Assembly: GCA_024691425.1 (NCBI GenBank)
Contig: JAILNQ010000102.1
Span: forward strand, 1-46,787
Source: Lachnospiraceae bacterium
GTDB lineage: Bacteria; Bacillota; Clostridia; Lachnospirales; Lachnospiraceae
Direction: 5' to 3'
Length of the DNA stretch: 46,787 nucleotides
Shown: positions 15,581 through 24,308 of the stretch, piece by piece
Layout: the number at the start of each line of letters is the position of its first letter
How positions within the stretch are numbered: position 1 is the first letter of the stretch
Program-made: the position numbers and the translations under genes
The notes under the pieces: generated by a model
What the model saw: only the letters and a program-made list of their open reading frames with translations
Databases searched by the model: none
Told to the model about the DNA's origin: nothing

Positions 15581-17740
15581 ATGATAAAACCGGATTTCAA
15601 AGAGCTCAAGACAAATTTAAGAACCATCGCTCAAACAGATGCCGCGTTAGATGCGATCTTTGCCAAGAGGGATGAGCAGGCGGAAGCTATCAGGAGCATC
15701 TGCGACAGCATCGGAGCCGTATATGCAAAAGACGCCCTTGTGCAGTTTTCGGCCGAAGAACTGAAGAACGCTAAAGCAGGCATAAGGGTTCAGGCGCTCA
15801 TTGATGCCGGCTATAAGGATCTTCGTAGCCTGGCGGAAGCATCGGACATGGAACTGATGAGCGTTGAGGGAATCGGAGAAAAGCAGGTCGCATCCATCAG
15901 GCATATCGTAGCTGAGTTCGCGAACAGTCTTGCAGGAAAGTATTCGATAAGGCTTGAGGCCGAGGATGACGGGAAATCCGGGACGGATAATGCAAAGCTT
16001 ATTGCGCTTCTGTATAAATACAATAAATGCGAAACAGTGCGCAAGGATGCAGAGGATGCGGCATCTAACTTAAAATCGTTCCGCGAAAAATGTACCCAGG
16101 CGAAAATCGTAAGGAACGGGCTCACCTGGCTGATCGCTGGAGCACAGATGAAAGAGCGCACTGTCATGATGGCGGATGATGTCTCCGCTTTTTGTTCCGG
16201 AGCATTCTTTGAAAGGCTGCTTCATATCATCGATATGCATCAAGAAGCGCTTCAGACGTCTGATGAAGAGGCGATGACAGCCTTCAAGGCTAACGGCGCG
16301 GACTTCTATGCACTTCTTGAAAAGATCGACGGAACAAGGTCAAGAAGGAGTTTTGTATACGACAGCATACCGGCAGCTCTCGCGGAAGAGGTCGGAGCTG
16401 AGGTGCTTGACCTTAAGCATTTTACCGGAAACTTACGTTCATATCAGGAGTTCGGTGTTAAGTATATAATCCACCAGAAGTATGTTCTCCTTGGCGACGA
16501 GATGGGGCTCGGGAAGACTATACAGGCGATTGCAGCGATGTCAGAAGTCGCATCATCATCTGATGGGACATGCCATTTTCTCGTGATCTGTCCCGCCAGC
16601 ATTCTTATAAACTGGGCCAGGGAAATAGGAAAGTTTTCTGACATAGAGGCTTATATCCTGCATGGACAGAAACTTGAAGATACATTGTCCATCTGGAAGG
16701 AAAACGGTGGCGCGGCGATTACGAACTATGAATCTCTCGGGAAGATCGTTGATAAGATAGATGAGAAGATGAAGCTTGCGATGCTGATCGTTGATGAAGC
16801 GCATTACATGAAAAATCCGGATGCGCAGAGGACAAAATACATCAAAAGGCTCGACAATGAATCCGACCGTATTGTCATGATGACTGGAACCCCTCTCGAG
16901 AACAGGGTTGAAGAAATGTGCAGCCTGATCAGCTTCATACGTCCGGACATGGAAGCGGCCGTGCGGAGCATGGCGCATATAAGCCACCTGTCCGAGTTCA
17001 AGGAAAAGCTCTCTCCGATGTACCTGCGAAGAACGAGGAAACAGGTTCTGAAGGAACTTCCTTCGATGGAGGAGAAGATCGAATGGTGCGAAATGACCGA
17101 TCTCGACAGAGATGAATATATTATGGCCGTAAGAGACCGCAGCTTCATGAAGATGAGAAGACTGTCATTCCTGCAGGATGACATGGAAAACAGCGCAAAG
17201 GCGAGGCGTCTTATAGAACTGTGTGATGAAGCCATTGATGAGGGAAGAAAGGCTGTCGTTTATTCATTTTTCCGTGAGACTGTCGGTAAAGTCAGCACGG
17301 CACTCGGAGATAGATGCATCGGCGTCATAAGCGGCGATACGAAGATCGAGGGCAGGCAGGGTCTGCTGGACCGTTTCGCGAAGGCCGAAGGCGGAGCCGT
17401 TATAGTCTGCCAGATTCAGGCAGGCGGCATAGGTCTCAACATACAGGCCGCGAGCATAGTCATATTCTGCGAGCCTCAGATCAAGCCGAGTCTTACATGG
17501 CAGGCGCTTTCACGTGTGTATCGGATGGGACAGGTCAGGAACGTTCTCGTGTATCATCTTCTCTGTCCCGGAACGGTTGATGATGAGATGACAAAACTGC
17601 TTGAAGAAAAGAAGTTCGAGTTCGAGAATTTCGCGGATGAATCGGCCGTTGCAGAAGCATTCGACAACATCATGGATAAGGACTGGATACAGAAAGTCAT
17701 TGAGGATGAGAACAGGAAGTACCTTCCTGCGGTGATCTGA
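15581..17740 (+). CDS. SNF2-family DNA helicase/translocase with helix-hairpin-helix region
   Basis: The protein has 719 residues. The N-terminal ~280 residues contain a helix-hairpin-helix-like stretch (MSVEGIGEKQVASI, ~90-105) suggesting DNA binding. Residues ~290-700 form the two RecA-like lobes of an SNF2 ATPase: Walker A DEMGLGKT (~307), DEAH box (~405), motif III MTGTPLENRVEE, and motifs V/VI in QAGGIGLNIQAA and QALSRVYRMGQ. These proteins move along duplex DNA and remodel bound complexes; the bacterial targets are mostly unknown. AAAGGA lies 5 nt before the ATG. No restriction, toxin or other defence gene flanks it, so there is no case for a defence system here. The closest neighbours are the L,D-transpeptidase gene and a convergent tRNA. 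Confidence 0.93.
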   Translation: MIKPDFKELKTNLRTIAQTDAALDAIFAKRDEQAEAIRSICDSIGAVYAKDALVQFSAEELKNAKAGIRVQALIDAGYKDLRSLAEASDMELMSVEGIGEKQVASIRHIVAEFANSLAGKYSIRLEAEDDGKSGTDNAKLIALLYKYNKCETVRKDAEDAASNLKSFREKCTQAKIVRNGLTWLIAGAQMKERTVMMADDVSAFCSGAFFERLLHIIDMHQEALQTSDEEAMTAFKANGADFYALLEKIDGTRSRRSFVYDSIPAALAEEVGAEVLDLKHFTGNLRSYQEFGVKYIIHQKYVLLGDEMGLGKTIQAIAAMSEVASSSDGTCHFLVICPASILINWAREIGKFSDIEAYILHGQKLEDTLSIWKENGGAAITNYESLGKIVDKIDEKMKLAMLIVDEAHYMKNPDAQRTKYIKRLDNESDRIVMMTGTPLENRVEEMCSLISFIRPDMEAAVRSMAHISHLSEFKEKLSPMYLRRTRKQVLKELPSMEEKIEWCEMTDLDRDEYIMAVRDRSFMKMRRLSFLQDDMENSAKARRLIELCDEAIDEGRKAVVYSFFRETVGKVSTALGDRCIGVISGDTKIEGRQGLLDRFAKAEGGAVIVCQIQAGGIGLNIQAASIVIFCEPQIKPSLTWQALSRVYRMGQVRNVLVYHLLCPGTVDDEMTKLLEEKKFEFENFADESAVAEAFDNIMDKDWIQKVIEDENRKYLPAVI

Positions 17741-17780
17741 TGCCATTTACGGCATGCCTTTTTATGATATGCTCAAATAA

Positions 17781-17809
17781 CTGAGGTTCAGCCAAAGGCT
17801 GAACCTCAG
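17781..17809 (-). terminator. Terminator of tRNA-Leu, possibly bidirectional
   Basis: CTGAGGTTCAGCC (17781-17793), loop AAA, GGCTGAACCTCAG (17797-17809): a perfect 13-bp stem. Read from the minus strand it follows the tRNA 3' end and leads into TTATTTG; read from the plus strand it follows the SNF2 gene and leads into TTTAT. It probably serves both convergent units. Confidence 0.8.
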
Positions 17810-17813
17810 TTTA

Positions 17814-17896
17814 TGCGGATGGTGGGACTTGAACCCACATGTAGTTGCCTACGGCAGATTTTGAGTCTGCTGCGTCTGCCATTCCGCCACATCCGC
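17814..17896 (-). tRNA. tRNA-Leu (anticodon CAA)
   Basis: Read on the minus strand: acceptor GCGGATG pairs with CATCCGC; D-arm GCGGAATGGCAGACGC; anticodon stem GCAGA/TCTGC closing loop CTCAAAA, so the anticodon is CAA (reads UUG); a long variable arm typical of class II tRNA; T-arm with GGTTCAAGTCC. It is 83 nt including the discriminator A. CCA is not encoded (TAA follows), so it must be added by CCA-transferase. It opposes all neighbouring genes. Confidence 0.97.
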
Positions 17897-17906
17897 AACA
17901 AACCAT

Positions 17907-17935
17907 ATCTTAACATATACATGAGCATGATTCAA
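17907..17935 (-). promoter_or_regulatory. Promoter of tRNA-Leu
   Basis: On the minus strand TTGAAT (17935-17930), 17-nt spacer, TAAGAT (17912-17907). The -10 lies 10 nt before the mature tRNA 5' end, implying a very short 5' leader for RNase P to remove. Confidence 0.6.
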
Positions 17936-17976
17936 TTACATACTTTTTGGTGGTAGTAAATGAACAGATGAAATTA

Positions 17977-17982
17977 TATAAT
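17977..17982 (+). promoter_or_regulatory. Possible -10 element for the lipoprotein pair
   Basis: TATAAT at 17977-17982 lies 37 nt before the GTG start at 18020. No convincing -35 hexamer is spaced 16-18 nt upstream. A second TATAAT (17998-18003) is too close: its transcript would start within the ribosome binding site. Confidence 0.35.
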
Positions 17983-18019
17983 TAAGAAAATCGACCATAT
18001 AATACTGCGGAGGTTAGCT

Positions 18020-19351
18020 GTGAGCAAAAGAATAAGCATATTGATCATCTGTTTTATACTGTGCGGAATGATTTTCGCAGGATGCGCCAGAGCATCCGTT
18101 GATTCCGTAACTGTTGAAGCGCCGGAAGAGTCAACTCCTGCCGAGGAAGAAGCAAGCGAAGAGAAAGAAGAAAAAGAAGAGGAAGTAAAAGCTCATGAAG
18201 AAGCAGAGGACGAAGAAGAGCCGGTCAAGGAACTGCCCGGCGCGAAAATATACCGCGAGTTCTATGATATAGTCTCTGATGCCGATCCGAAAAAATGGGA
18301 TGCTTTTGCGCTTCTCGATCTTGACGGAGACGAAATATATGAACTTCTAGCGACCAATATAGACGGTGAACGGTTAGATCCCGGCATGCAGCCGTACATG
18401 ATTGTCGGTCATGACGGCGACAGGACGTTTGAAAACGACGAACTTTCTGACGGGGTTGCAGGCGCCGGCGGATACCGTGGAACGCTTCTTTATCTTCCGG
18501 GCAAGGGAATACTTCATGAAAGCATGTTTTTTGCGCCTTTCGGCGAACCTGCTGACAATATTTATACGATGAAGAACGGAAAGATCGAGCTTAGGGATAG
18601 CGGATATTTCTACACGGACAGGTCTGTAGAATTTGATGAAAACTACGATCCGTTAGAGCACGGCGAATGGAGCTGGAACAACAGAACAGTTACAGAAGAT
18701 GAATACAAGCACTTGCTCGATGATGCCACAGATGGCATTGAGGGCGAGCCTCTGTCCGAGATCGGCTGGATGAGCAGAGTGAAAGTGCTCCGTGAACTGA
18801 AAGGGCTTACGGATGGTACGGATACTGCTGAGCCTGCCGATGAAGAAAGCTCTGATACTGAAGAGGAATGGGAGCCATACTGCGGAATACTCTACTGGTA
18901 CAAACAGCTTCAGGAGAGCGGAAAGTCATGGGAGGAGATGGAACAATATGAATCCCGGACGGCGCTCGTGCAGCACGGATGGCCTTATTCGACAGACAAC
19001 AGTGAGGTCAGATACGTCTATAAGGATGTGAACGGAGACGGCTATGATGAGCTGATAATAACATATTACAATGATCCGGTTGATATTTATTCGAACGAGG
19101 GTGATGCTGTATATGCATATGGTGTTCCCTACAGGGCGATCGCCGAGATATACCCGGACGGAACGATAATGGAAGGCCTGACTATGGGCACGAAAGGCTG
19201 GAATGAGACATGGTACAGATATGATGATAAAACATACAAGTATGTACCTGTTAAGGAGAAGATGGAAGGCGGTAAGACTCCTATGACTTTTACCGGCGGC
19301 AAGCTGATATCTGATGTAGTTGTACCAGACGGATTGGATATGCTGAATTAG
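18020..19351 (+). CDS. Lipoprotein with acidic linker and DxDxDG-type loops, unknown function
   Basis: The protein has 443 residues and is read from GTG at 18020, with GCGGAGG 6 nt upstream. A lipoprotein signal ends at Cys22 (MIFAGC). A Glu-rich linker (~35-70) would hold the rest away from the membrane. Two stretches, LLDLDGDEIYELL (~residue 95) and DVNGDGYDELII (~338), resemble calcium-binding loops of FG-GAP/dockerin type. They head two similar segments separated by a second acidic linker (~265-290), suggesting an internal duplication. I do not recognise a named family. It is followed after 15 bp by another lipoprotein gene, and both end at the terminator at 21198. Confidence 0.85.
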   Translation: MSKRISILIICFILCGMIFAGCARASVDSVTVEAPEESTPAEEEASEEKEEKEEEVKAHEEAEDEEEPVKELPGAKIYREFYDIVSDADPKKWDAFALLDLDGDEIYELLATNIDGERLDPGMQPYMIVGHDGDRTFENDELSDGVAGAGGYRGTLLYLPGKGILHESMFFAPFGEPADNIYTMKNGKIELRDSGYFYTDRSVEFDENYDPLEHGEWSWNNRTVTEDEYKHLLDDATDGIEGEPLSEIGWMSRVKVLRELKGLTDGTDTAEPADEESSDTEEEWEPYCGILYWYKQLQESGKSWEEMEQYESRTALVQHGWPYSTDNSEVRYVYKDVNGDGYDELIITYYNDPVDIYSNEGDAVYAYGVPYRAIAEIYPDGTIMEGLTMGTKGWNETWYRYDDKTYKYVPVKEKMEGGKTPMTFTGGKLISDVVVPDGLDMLN

Positions 19352-19366
19352 GGAGGAACTGGGAAG

Positions 19367-21175
19367 ATGAAGAGAAAATCGCTTGCAGCACTTATATGCA
19401 TGCTCTGCCTTGCGGGCTGCTCGGGGAAGCCGGCCGACACGCAAAAGCCTGCCGAAACCGAAAAACCTGCGGTTTCTTCCGATACGGCTGAAAATGATAT
19501 AAAAGAAAATGATTCTGCAGAACAGAAGAGGGAAGCAGATCTTGGAAGCGAAGAAGGCATACGCAGATTTCTTGCAGGCACTTGGACATTGCTCGATTGC
19601 GACGACGGAGAGGATTTCGGTACGCTTTCTATAAAGGCCGATGGGTCTTTTGAGTTTACGAGAATATCAGATGGAGCATGCGGAAAAGGAACGTTATCGT
19701 TTACAAACCTGCTGTCTGAAGAAGGCGATGCACCCGACGGATTCAATCTTGAATTTTCAGACTGGGGAAAACTTGCGCTGGCAGAGGATATTTACAGCAA
19801 TGGAACGGGCGGATCGTTCCATATAGGTTCGTTTCCTGATGAGGATTATCTTTACTTAAAAGAGATCGGCAACGGCGATTCAGCCGTCTCGATGTATGCG
19901 TTCAATACGAATGCCGAATCGGATGAGATAGGGGCATGGCCGTATGACTGGCTTTTCTACAGAAAAGGCGGTACCGGTTCTGACGCAGAAGCGATAGCTG
20001 ATGACAGATTTTATGCTTGGGCATGGGAGATCGATGATGACGGCGACGGTGTCTGGCTGCAGCCTATGAACATGCATGAATTCGAGACGGTGGACGAATA
20101 CAGCAACCGGAAGTTCATGGGAGGATATTTCACCGAGAAGGAAGATATCGGCATCGCATACTATCCGCTGACGGATAATACAGATCTTTCGCATATTCTG
20201 GATACTGCGGCATGGAACAGCGGATATCCGCTCTTTATGTGCGTGGCCAAAACCGATGATAAGGGGAACGTAAAAGAGCTCCATGATGTCGATATCGAAA
20301 TGTACGGCGTGTATGAATTGTGGGGACTTGATCCGGAGTTCACGTATGACGGTACGATCTTTACCATCAACGATTTCGCCATTGACATGCGGGATTATGT
20401 GGCGGCAACCGATGCCATCGTAGACTGCATGCGCATAGGTGACTGGATCGCCGTGGAATGTCATATCAACCCGGAAAAGAGCATTTACGAATTCTATAGC
20501 ATATCAAACGGCGACATAGGATATTTTGAATATGAGATCGAGGGAGCACAGCTCACCTGGCTCGATGATGATCTCTCTACTGCCGTATACGCAAGGGATA
20601 ACGCTATATATGACTTCTGGGGGAATATGATCGCTTATGTCGATGAGGGGCAGATCGGAAGGATCGATATTAAAGATGAAACGACAGTCAGTGTGACTAT
20701 CAGGGTAACGGATGAGATCGGACGGCTGAAAGAATACGTGAAGGATTACGCATATGAGCCGTGCGACCGTGCGGTGCTCGCTTATTATGAGTACTGGCTC
20801 GGAGGAGGGCAGCAGTGGAGAGAGCTGAAAGACCTCGCAGGAGATGCTTCGGCACTTATTATCGTCAATCCTCCGGAGGCTATGCTTGACAGAATGTATA
20901 ATACGCTGACATTCAAGGAGGGTGCGCTCGACAAGGTTGTTGTCGTACCGCTCGTGGATGACGCAGAAATAACGATAGAATCGACAATTCCCGACGATAC
21001 GCAGAAGGTTTCTGAAAAAGTTGAAAAAGGAAGACCCATTGTCTGTGAAGTGACCGTATCAGAAGCCATGCCTGCGGCAATGATAACCGTAAAGGCTCCT
21101 GGAATCGAAGATGCAAAATGGGATGTTGTTCAGTTATCAGGCAGGATTCCGCAGAAGAGCACATTCATTAAATAA
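19367..21175 (+). CDS. Large lipoprotein of unknown function
   Basis: The protein has 602 residues. The lipoprotein signal ends at Cys18 (LCLAGCSG), followed by a Lys/Pro/Glu/Thr-rich linker to ~60. Residues ~62-200 look like a small beta-barrel (FLAGTWTLLDC, GTLSIKADGSFEFTR), similar in flavour to lipocalin-like domains common in Firmicutes lipoproteins. The middle (~200-510) is rich in aromatic and acidic residues (YYEYWLGGGQQWRELKDLA), and the last ~90 residues are mostly beta. No catalytic motif is evident. GGGAGG precedes the ATG. Its position 15 bp after the preceding lipoprotein suggests one operon and perhaps one surface complex. Confidence 0.85.
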   Translation: MKRKSLAALICMLCLAGCSGKPADTQKPAETEKPAVSSDTAENDIKENDSAEQKREADLGSEEGIRRFLAGTWTLLDCDDGEDFGTLSIKADGSFEFTRISDGACGKGTLSFTNLLSEEGDAPDGFNLEFSDWGKLALAEDIYSNGTGGSFHIGSFPDEDYLYLKEIGNGDSAVSMYAFNTNAESDEIGAWPYDWLFYRKGGTGSDAEAIADDRFYAWAWEIDDDGDGVWLQPMNMHEFETVDEYSNRKFMGGYFTEKEDIGIAYYPLTDNTDLSHILDTAAWNSGYPLFMCVAKTDDKGNVKELHDVDIEMYGVYELWGLDPEFTYDGTIFTINDFAIDMRDYVAATDAIVDCMRIGDWIAVECHINPEKSIYEFYSISNGDIGYFEYEIEGAQLTWLDDDLSTAVYARDNAIYDFWGNMIAYVDEGQIGRIDIKDETTVSVTIRVTDEIGRLKEYVKDYAYEPCDRAVLAYYEYWLGGGQQWRELKDLAGDASALIIVNPPEAMLDRMYNTLTFKEGALDKVVVVPLVDDAEITIESTIPDDTQKVSEKVEKGRPIVCEVTVSEAMPAAMITVKAPGIEDAKWDVVQLSGRIPQKSTFIK

Positions 21176-21197
21176 TAATATGTTTCGTATAAGCTGG

Positions 21198-21230
21198 CGG
21201 CTTCCGACTTTTGTCGGGAGCCGTTTTCTA
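21198..21230 (+). terminator. Rho-independent terminator of the lipoprotein pair
   Basis: CGGCTTCCGAC (21198-21208), TTTT loop, GTCGGGAGCCG (21213-21223), an 11-bp stem with one G-T pair, followed by TTTTCTACTT. Confidence 0.88.
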
Positions 21231-21231
21231 C

Positions 21232-21260
21232 TTGCCTGAAAAAGAAAAAGAAGGTACAAT
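21232..21260 (+). promoter_or_regulatory. Sigma-A promoter for the zinc-finger gene-polA-coaE unit
   Basis: TTGCCT (21232-21237), a purine-rich 17-nt spacer, TACAAT (21255-21260). It begins right after the preceding terminator. The start near 21267 gives a ~50-nt leader. Confidence 0.75.
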
Positions 21261-21315
21261 ACTTAGTATTGGGTGGAGTATGTCTAAACCACATGTTGTT
21301 GTATGCGGGTGATTT

Positions 21316-21666
21316 ATGGAATACATTGACTGCGACGTCTGCGAACAGAATATGAACGCCTTCATAGAGAACAAGCTCGTAGGGGAACATCTCTGGCAGT
21401 TCCTGACGCATGTCGAGAGCTGTCCCGACTGCTATGAGGAGCTCGAGATAAAATACCTGATCGCAGAAGCGCTCGGCAGGCTTGAGAACGGTGAGGCGAT
21501 AAACTTGAAGGATGAGCTCGCGCAGAAGATAAAACTTACGAAGCGTGCGATGTATTTCCATTATTTCAATGAGGACGTTCTCAGGATACTCGAGATAGTT
21601 TCGATGATAATAATCGTGTATGAGGTTTTCGGGTTCCTGTCTCATTTCTTCGGCATAGTTTTTTAG
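21316..21666 (+). CDS. Small zinc-finger membrane protein (anti-sigma-factor-like)
   Basis: The protein has 116 residues. The N-terminal ~50 residues contain CDVC and, 20-odd residues later, HVESCPDC, the His-x3-Cys-x2-Cys arrangement of ZAS-type anti-sigma factors. A single hydrophobic helix near the C-terminus (~residues 92-112) should anchor it with the finger in the cytoplasm. The protein ends almost at the membrane, so there is no outside sensor domain. No ECF sigma gene is adjacent, as would be usual for an anti-sigma factor; instead polA starts 8 bp downstream. It may bind a distant sigma factor or have another regulatory role. Confidence 0.82.
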   Translation: MEYIDCDVCEQNMNAFIENKLVGEHLWQFLTHVESCPDCYEELEIKYLIAEALGRLENGEAINLKDELAQKIKLTKRAMYFHYFNEDVLRILEIVSMIIIVYEVFGFLSHFFGIVF

Positions 21667-21674
21667 GGAGCATT

Positions 21675-24308
21675 ATGGCAAAACTTGTTCTTATAGACGG
21701 AAACAGCATAATAAACAGGGCATTCTTCGGACTGCCCGATCTTACGAATGCGCAGGGCCTTCATACGAATGCGATTTATGGCTTTCTCAATATAATGTTC
21801 CGCATACTCAACGAGGAGAACGCGGATTACCTCGTCGTCGCATTCGACGTGCACGAGCCGACTTTCCGCCATAAGATGTATGAGGCATATAAGGGCACAA
21901 GGAAGGGGATGCCGGATGAACTGCGCGAGCAGGTTCCCGTGCTCAAGAAACTTCTTAAGGCCATGAACATCACCACGATGGAAAAGGGCGGGCTTGAAGC
22001 CGATGATATTCTCGGTACGCTCGCAAAGCGCGGTGAAGCTGAAGGGTTTGACGTGACGCTTGTTTCCGGAGACCGTGATCTTCTTCAGATAGCGACTGAC
22101 AGGATACTGATCCGCATACCGAAGACTAAAGGCGGCAAGACGGAAATAGAGGATTATCATACTGCAGATGTTATCAATAAATACGGACTTACGCCTTCGC
22201 AGATAATCGAACTTAAAGGGCTCATGGGTGATTCGTCCGATAACATTCCCGGCGTTCCGAAGATCGGCGAGAAGACTGCCACAGAGCTTTTAAAGGAATA
22301 TCACGATATAGACAATCTCAAGGAACATATCCCGGAGATCACGAAAAAATCGGTCCGCGAAACGCTTACCGAAAACTTCGATATGGCGATCCTTTCAAGG
22401 AAGCTTGCGACCATAGAGGTGAATGCGGACATAGAGCTTGATTTTGATGATGCAAGGCTCGGCGACATATACACTGATGATGCTTATGTCATCGTTAAAG
22501 AGCTCGGCTTCAAGAACATGCTCGCTAAGTTCGAGAAAGCCGCGGCATCCGTAGACAGCTCGTACCGGGAAACGTTTATCCGTCCGGATGATCCTCTTTC
22601 TGTTATGGAAGACATAAAGGATGCCGAGTACGTTTCGTTCTTCATCTGCGAGGCAGGGCTTTCCGTAACATTTACAAAGGACAGGACGGCATACATACCG
22701 GCATCGGGGGAATGGAACCTCGAAAAGCTCGGCCGCAGTTTCGTTCGGTCCGTAAAAGAAGGCGGAACGGATATCTGTACTTTCGACATAAAATCACAGC
22801 TCCCGCTGCTTCCTGACTTAGGCGGATGCAGCTTCTTTGAAGAGCATGTGACCGATATATGCGTTGCGGCTTATCTGTGCAATCCGCTCAAGAATGATTA
22901 TGCGATCGAGGATGTCGCGAACGAATACTGCAATCTCGTCATAAAGAGCAGGACGGAGATTTTCGGCAAGAGCACTATCGCTGAAAGCATGATGATCATG
23001 CCCGATGAGGTGATGGAGTATTCCTGCACGGTTTCATATGTATGCTCTGCCGCCCGTGACGCAGTCATGTCGAGACTGGCTGGTTTCGGAATGAGCGATC
23101 TTTTTGCGAAGATCGAGATGCCGCTGATACCCTGCCTGTACGATATGGAACGGATAGGCATAAAACTGGAAAGTGCGCAGCTCATATCATACGGAGAGAC
23201 GCTCGCGGCGCAGATAAGAGAGCTTGAAAAGGAAATACATGACTTAGCAGGCGAGGAGTTTAACATCAATTCTCCGGTCCAGCTCGGCGAGATATTGTTC
23301 GGGAAGATGCAGATACCCGGAGGCAAGAAGACAAAGAAAGGATACTCGACTGCGGCCGATGTACTTGAGAAGCTCGCTCCAGATTATCCGTTCGTTTCAA
23401 AGATTTTAGAGTACCGCGCTATCGCAAAGCTCAAGTCCACATATACCGACGGCCTTGCGGCATTTGCCGGCGCCGACGGAAGGATACATTCTACGTTCAA
23501 CCAGACGATAACCGCGACAGGCAGGATATCGAGCACGGAGCCGAACCTTCAGAACATCCCGGCGAGAATGGAGCAGGGAAGGCTTATCAGGAAATATTTC
23601 GTTCCCGAGGAAGGCTGCCTTTTCATAGATGCCGATTATTCGCAGATCGAGCTCCGTATAATGGCGCACCTGAGCGAGGATGCTTCGCTCATTGAAGCGT
23701 TCAGTTCCGGTGCCGATGTTCATGCGATAACCGCGTCGAAGGTTTTCCATGTACCGCTTTCTGATGTTACGAAGCAGATGCGTACGAACGCTAAGGCGGT
23801 CAATTTCGGGATCATATACGGCATCAGTGCATTCGGGCTTTCCGAGGACCTTAACATATCGAGAAAGGATGCGAAGGAATTCATCGAGGAATACTTCCGC
23901 ACGTTCCCGAAAGTAAAAGAATACCTTGACAGAGGCGTTGAGGAAGCGAAAAAGAAAGGGTATGTCCTGACCGAGTTCGGACGGCGCCGTCCGCTTCCTG
24001 AGCTGAAAAGCTCGAATTTCATGCAGAGATCTTTCGGCGAAAGAGTTGCAATGAATGCCCCGATACAGGGTACTGCTGCCGATATCATGAAGATAGCGAT
24101 GATAAAGGTCAAGAACAGGCTCGAAAGTGAAGGGCTGAAATCGCGCGTGATACTTCAGGTTCATGATGAGCTTCTCGTTGAAGCCCCGGTTTCGGAGGCA
24201 GAAGCTGCCGAGAGGATCCTCAAGGAAGAGATGGAGAGTGCGGTAAGCTTTTCCGTACCGATGATAGTGGAAACATCGACCGGCGACAGCTGGTACAGCG
24301 CAAAATGA
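21675..24308 (+). CDS. polA: DNA polymerase I
   Basis: The protein has 877 residues and acts in Okazaki-fragment maturation and excision repair. Residues ~1-290 are the 5'-3' exonuclease (VLIDGNSIINRAFFGL; acidic GLEADDILGTLA; GLMGDSSDNIPGVPKIGEKTA). Residues ~300-470 sit where the proofreading domain lies, but the DxE motif is not conserved (FFICEAG), so 3'-5' exonuclease activity is probably lost, as in Bacillus enzymes. The polymerase domain is intact: motif A DADYSQIELR (~652), motif B with KAVNFGIIYG, and motif C QVHDELLVE (~829). Its stop overlaps the coaE start by 4 bp (ATGA). Confidence 0.97.
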   Translation: MAKLVLIDGNSIINRAFFGLPDLTNAQGLHTNAIYGFLNIMFRILNEENADYLVVAFDVHEPTFRHKMYEAYKGTRKGMPDELREQVPVLKKLLKAMNITTMEKGGLEADDILGTLAKRGEAEGFDVTLVSGDRDLLQIATDRILIRIPKTKGGKTEIEDYHTADVINKYGLTPSQIIELKGLMGDSSDNIPGVPKIGEKTATELLKEYHDIDNLKEHIPEITKKSVRETLTENFDMAILSRKLATIEVNADIELDFDDARLGDIYTDDAYVIVKELGFKNMLAKFEKAAASVDSSYRETFIRPDDPLSVMEDIKDAEYVSFFICEAGLSVTFTKDRTAYIPASGEWNLEKLGRSFVRSVKEGGTDICTFDIKSQLPLLPDLGGCSFFEEHVTDICVAAYLCNPLKNDYAIEDVANEYCNLVIKSRTEIFGKSTIAESMMIMPDEVMEYSCTVSYVCSAARDAVMSRLAGFGMSDLFAKIEMPLIPCLYDMERIGIKLESAQLISYGETLAAQIRELEKEIHDLAGEEFNINSPVQLGEILFGKMQIPGGKKTKKGYSTAADVLEKLAPDYPFVSKILEYRAIAKLKSTYTDGLAAFAGADGRIHSTFNQTITATGRISSTEPNLQNIPARMEQGRLIRKYFVPEEGCLFIDADYSQIELRIMAHLSEDASLIEAFSSGADVHAITASKVFHVPLSDVTKQMRTNAKAVNFGIIYGISAFGLSEDLNISRKDAKEFIEEYFRTFPKVKEYLDRGVEEAKKKGYVLTEFGRRRPLPELKSSNFMQRSFGERVAMNAPIQGTAADIMKIAMIKVKNRLESEGLKSRVILQVHDELLVEAPVSEAEAAERILKEEMESAVSFSVPMIVETSTGDSWYSAK

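Noticed and set aside
15581-17740. SNF2 helicase as part of an anti-phage defence system
   Set aside because: No nuclease, methyltransferase, phospholipase-type or other defence genes flank it; neighbours are a wall enzyme gene and a tRNA.
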